A stretch of DNA of 64,000 nt, taken from NCBI GenBank assembly GCA_022264855.1, contig JABYQU010000023.1, positions 124,001 to 188,000 on the forward strand, read 5' to 3'. The notes below the pieces were generated by a model. That model saw only the letters and a program-made list of their open reading frames with translations. It was not told where the DNA came from and did no database searches. Numbering within the stretch: the first letter of the stretch is position 1; the number at the start of each line of letters is the position of its first letter. The stretch is from Lenzites betulinus (Eukaryota > Basidiomycota > Agaricomycetes > Polyporales > Polyporaceae). The position numbers were made by a program, and so were the translations under genes. Below are positions 62,962 through 64,000 of the stretch, piece by piece.

Positions 62962-63201
62962 CCCGCTCCTACGTATATCTAAACCTCTTACATCTCCTCT
63001 CTTGCCTTACCGGATATGCTGTCAGCTGTATTTTTCCCCACCACCTGCCCCTGCGAGACAGTCGTAATACCATAGCACGTGTAATCGTACAGTCCACTAG
63101 CGGAAGGATATCGATCAGGACTAGGTACATGCATTATAACCAACATTATCGTCCACCGTCCCCTAGCTCCCCGAGCCTCCCTAGATCCCGTCCCGGCCTC
63201 G
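62962..63201. other. Convergent 3' region
   Basis: A 240-bp gap between the stops of the deubiquitinase (+) and the Snt2-like gene (-). No gene is seen. Confidence 0.5.
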
Positions 63202-64000
63202 TCACGACGCGCCGAGCCCGATGATCACCGGATAGCTCTTGCGCGTGTCCGAGTGGCACTTGTGGCAGAGCCACGACTTCGCCTCGCCCTGCGGCGCGTT
63301 CGTCACCTCGTGGAAGAACGGCGAGAACTCGGTGCGGCAGCGGTAGCAGTGCGGGTCCGCGCTGCCAGCGCCGTTCGCCGCGCCGCCCGCGACCCCGTTG
63401 CTGCCGTGCGCGCTGTCGCCGTCGACGGACGCGGCGGACGAGACGTCGCCGCTCGCCGCGTTGAGGATGCGGTCGAGCCGCCGCGCCTTGCGTAGCAGGC
63501 CGTGCGTCTGCGCGACGGGCGCCTGCTTGTAGTTCTTGCAGTACACCTGCAGGGCGGTCTATGTGCGCGTGTGTTGTCAGTGTCAGGTTGTAACAAATGC
63601 AAAGGAAGGGGAAGACGTACCTCGCCGAGATCGTTCGTGTCGCAGATGTCGAACAGCTGCCGCTTGTGCCCGACGTGCCCCTTGCAGATCACGGCGGGCA
63701 CCATCTGGCCCGCGAGGCCCTTCCACTCCACGCTCGTCGCGGGCTCTCGCCGGCTGTTCTTGATCTATGGTAGACGTGACATGAGAAAGGCGCTACGGGA
63801 CGAAGGTGGGATGGACGCGGCGCTGCTTACAGGCTGCATCTCGAAGCCGAACCTGTGCCCGTGCTTCCACGCGCAGGAGACGTGGAACTCGGCGGGACAC
63901 TCGCTGCACTGGATGACCGCGCCGTCGTCCCTGTCGCATAACGTGCAGCTCTGTCATAATATAAGCGTCAGTGGGATCGACGGACAACAAGCGTTTCGAA
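63202..64000 (-). CDS. Snt2-like PHD-finger chromatin protein, C-terminal part (partial)
   Basis: The gene runs off the right edge; only the last three or so exons are here, read leftwards. The first visible part reads CTLCDRDDGAVIQCSECPAE then FHVSCAWKHGHRFGFEMQP, the second half of an extended PHD module. After an intron come KNSRREPATSVEWKGLAGQ and VPAVICKGHVGHKRQLFDIC, and after another CKNYKQAPVAQTHGLLRKAR with a closing CYRCRTEFSPFFHEV and SWLCHKCHSD zinc pattern. The stop is at 63202-63204. The QAPVAQTHGLLRKARRLD stretch and ePHD are typical of fungal Snt2, a BAH-PHD protein that works with a histone deacetylase and E3 activity. The missing N-terminus should hold the BAH and first PHD domains. 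Confidence 0.75.

Overview
This window looks like nuclear chromosomal DNA from a filamentous basidiomycete, most likely an Agaricomycete. Nearly every gene is broken by many short introns (about 45-75 nt, GT-AG, CTNAC-type branch sites). Coding regions are moderately GC-rich and both strands are used with short intergenic gaps. Several proteins belong to families seen mainly in mushrooms: a DUF6535 protein, a tandem pair of roughly 7-TM proteins, tandem phenol-2-monooxygenase-like flavoproteins, and a multi-TM hybrid histidine kinase. No rRNA, tRNA or CRISPR array was found. Genus cannot be fixed from the sequence alone.

Layout. 1-3968 has no recognised gene. 3969-12556 is a conserved housekeeping block: GPATCH1-type G-patch splicing factor (+), MAK11/PAK1IP1 WD40 ribosome-biogenesis factor (-), mitochondrial glutamyl-tRNA(Gln) amidotransferase subunit A (+) and trimethylguanosine synthase (+). 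12938-25055 is an accessory block on the minus strand: two tandem 7-TM paralogues, then a tandem array of FAD-dependent phenol-hydroxylase-type monooxygenases with two full copies, one decayed C-terminal copy and one possible shorter remnant. 26595-32524 holds the Naa10/ARD1 N-terminal acetyltransferase and a hybrid histidine kinase (+). 33444-35766 holds two divergently transcribed, Thr-rich secreted paralogues. Then follow a DUF6535 membrane protein (-), an ADIP/Msd1-like coiled-coil protein (+), a short-chain dehydrogenase (+), a ZNF511-like zinc-finger protein with an RGG tail (+), a secreted beta-propeller protein (-), a single-pass membrane protein (+), an extended-SDR reductase (+), a cytochrome P450 (-), the SF3b subunit Rds3/PHF5A (-), a USP8/Doa4-type deubiquitinase with a rhodanese-like domain (+), and the 3' end of a Snt2-like PHD protein (-) that runs off the right edge.

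Functional themes. Several housekeeping genes act in RNA processing (GPATCH1, TGS1, Rds3) and ribosome biogenesis (MAK11), but nothing suggests a single pathway. The monooxygenase array, P450 and reductases fit the aromatic and xenobiotic chemistry typical of wood- or litter-decay fungi; they do not form an obvious biosynthetic cluster.

Most notable observations. (1) An apparent AT-AC intron splits the catalytic-histidine motif of the hybrid histidine kinase. (2) A likely 51-nt GC-AG intron lies in a Thr-rich secreted protein, at the same phase and place as a normal intron in its paralogue. (3) A 289-bp element with 27-bp perfect terminal inverted repeats and six same-strand GTCACA motifs sits in the divergent promoter between Rds3 and the deubiquitinase. 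(4) The monooxygenase array is caught in the act of birth and decay.
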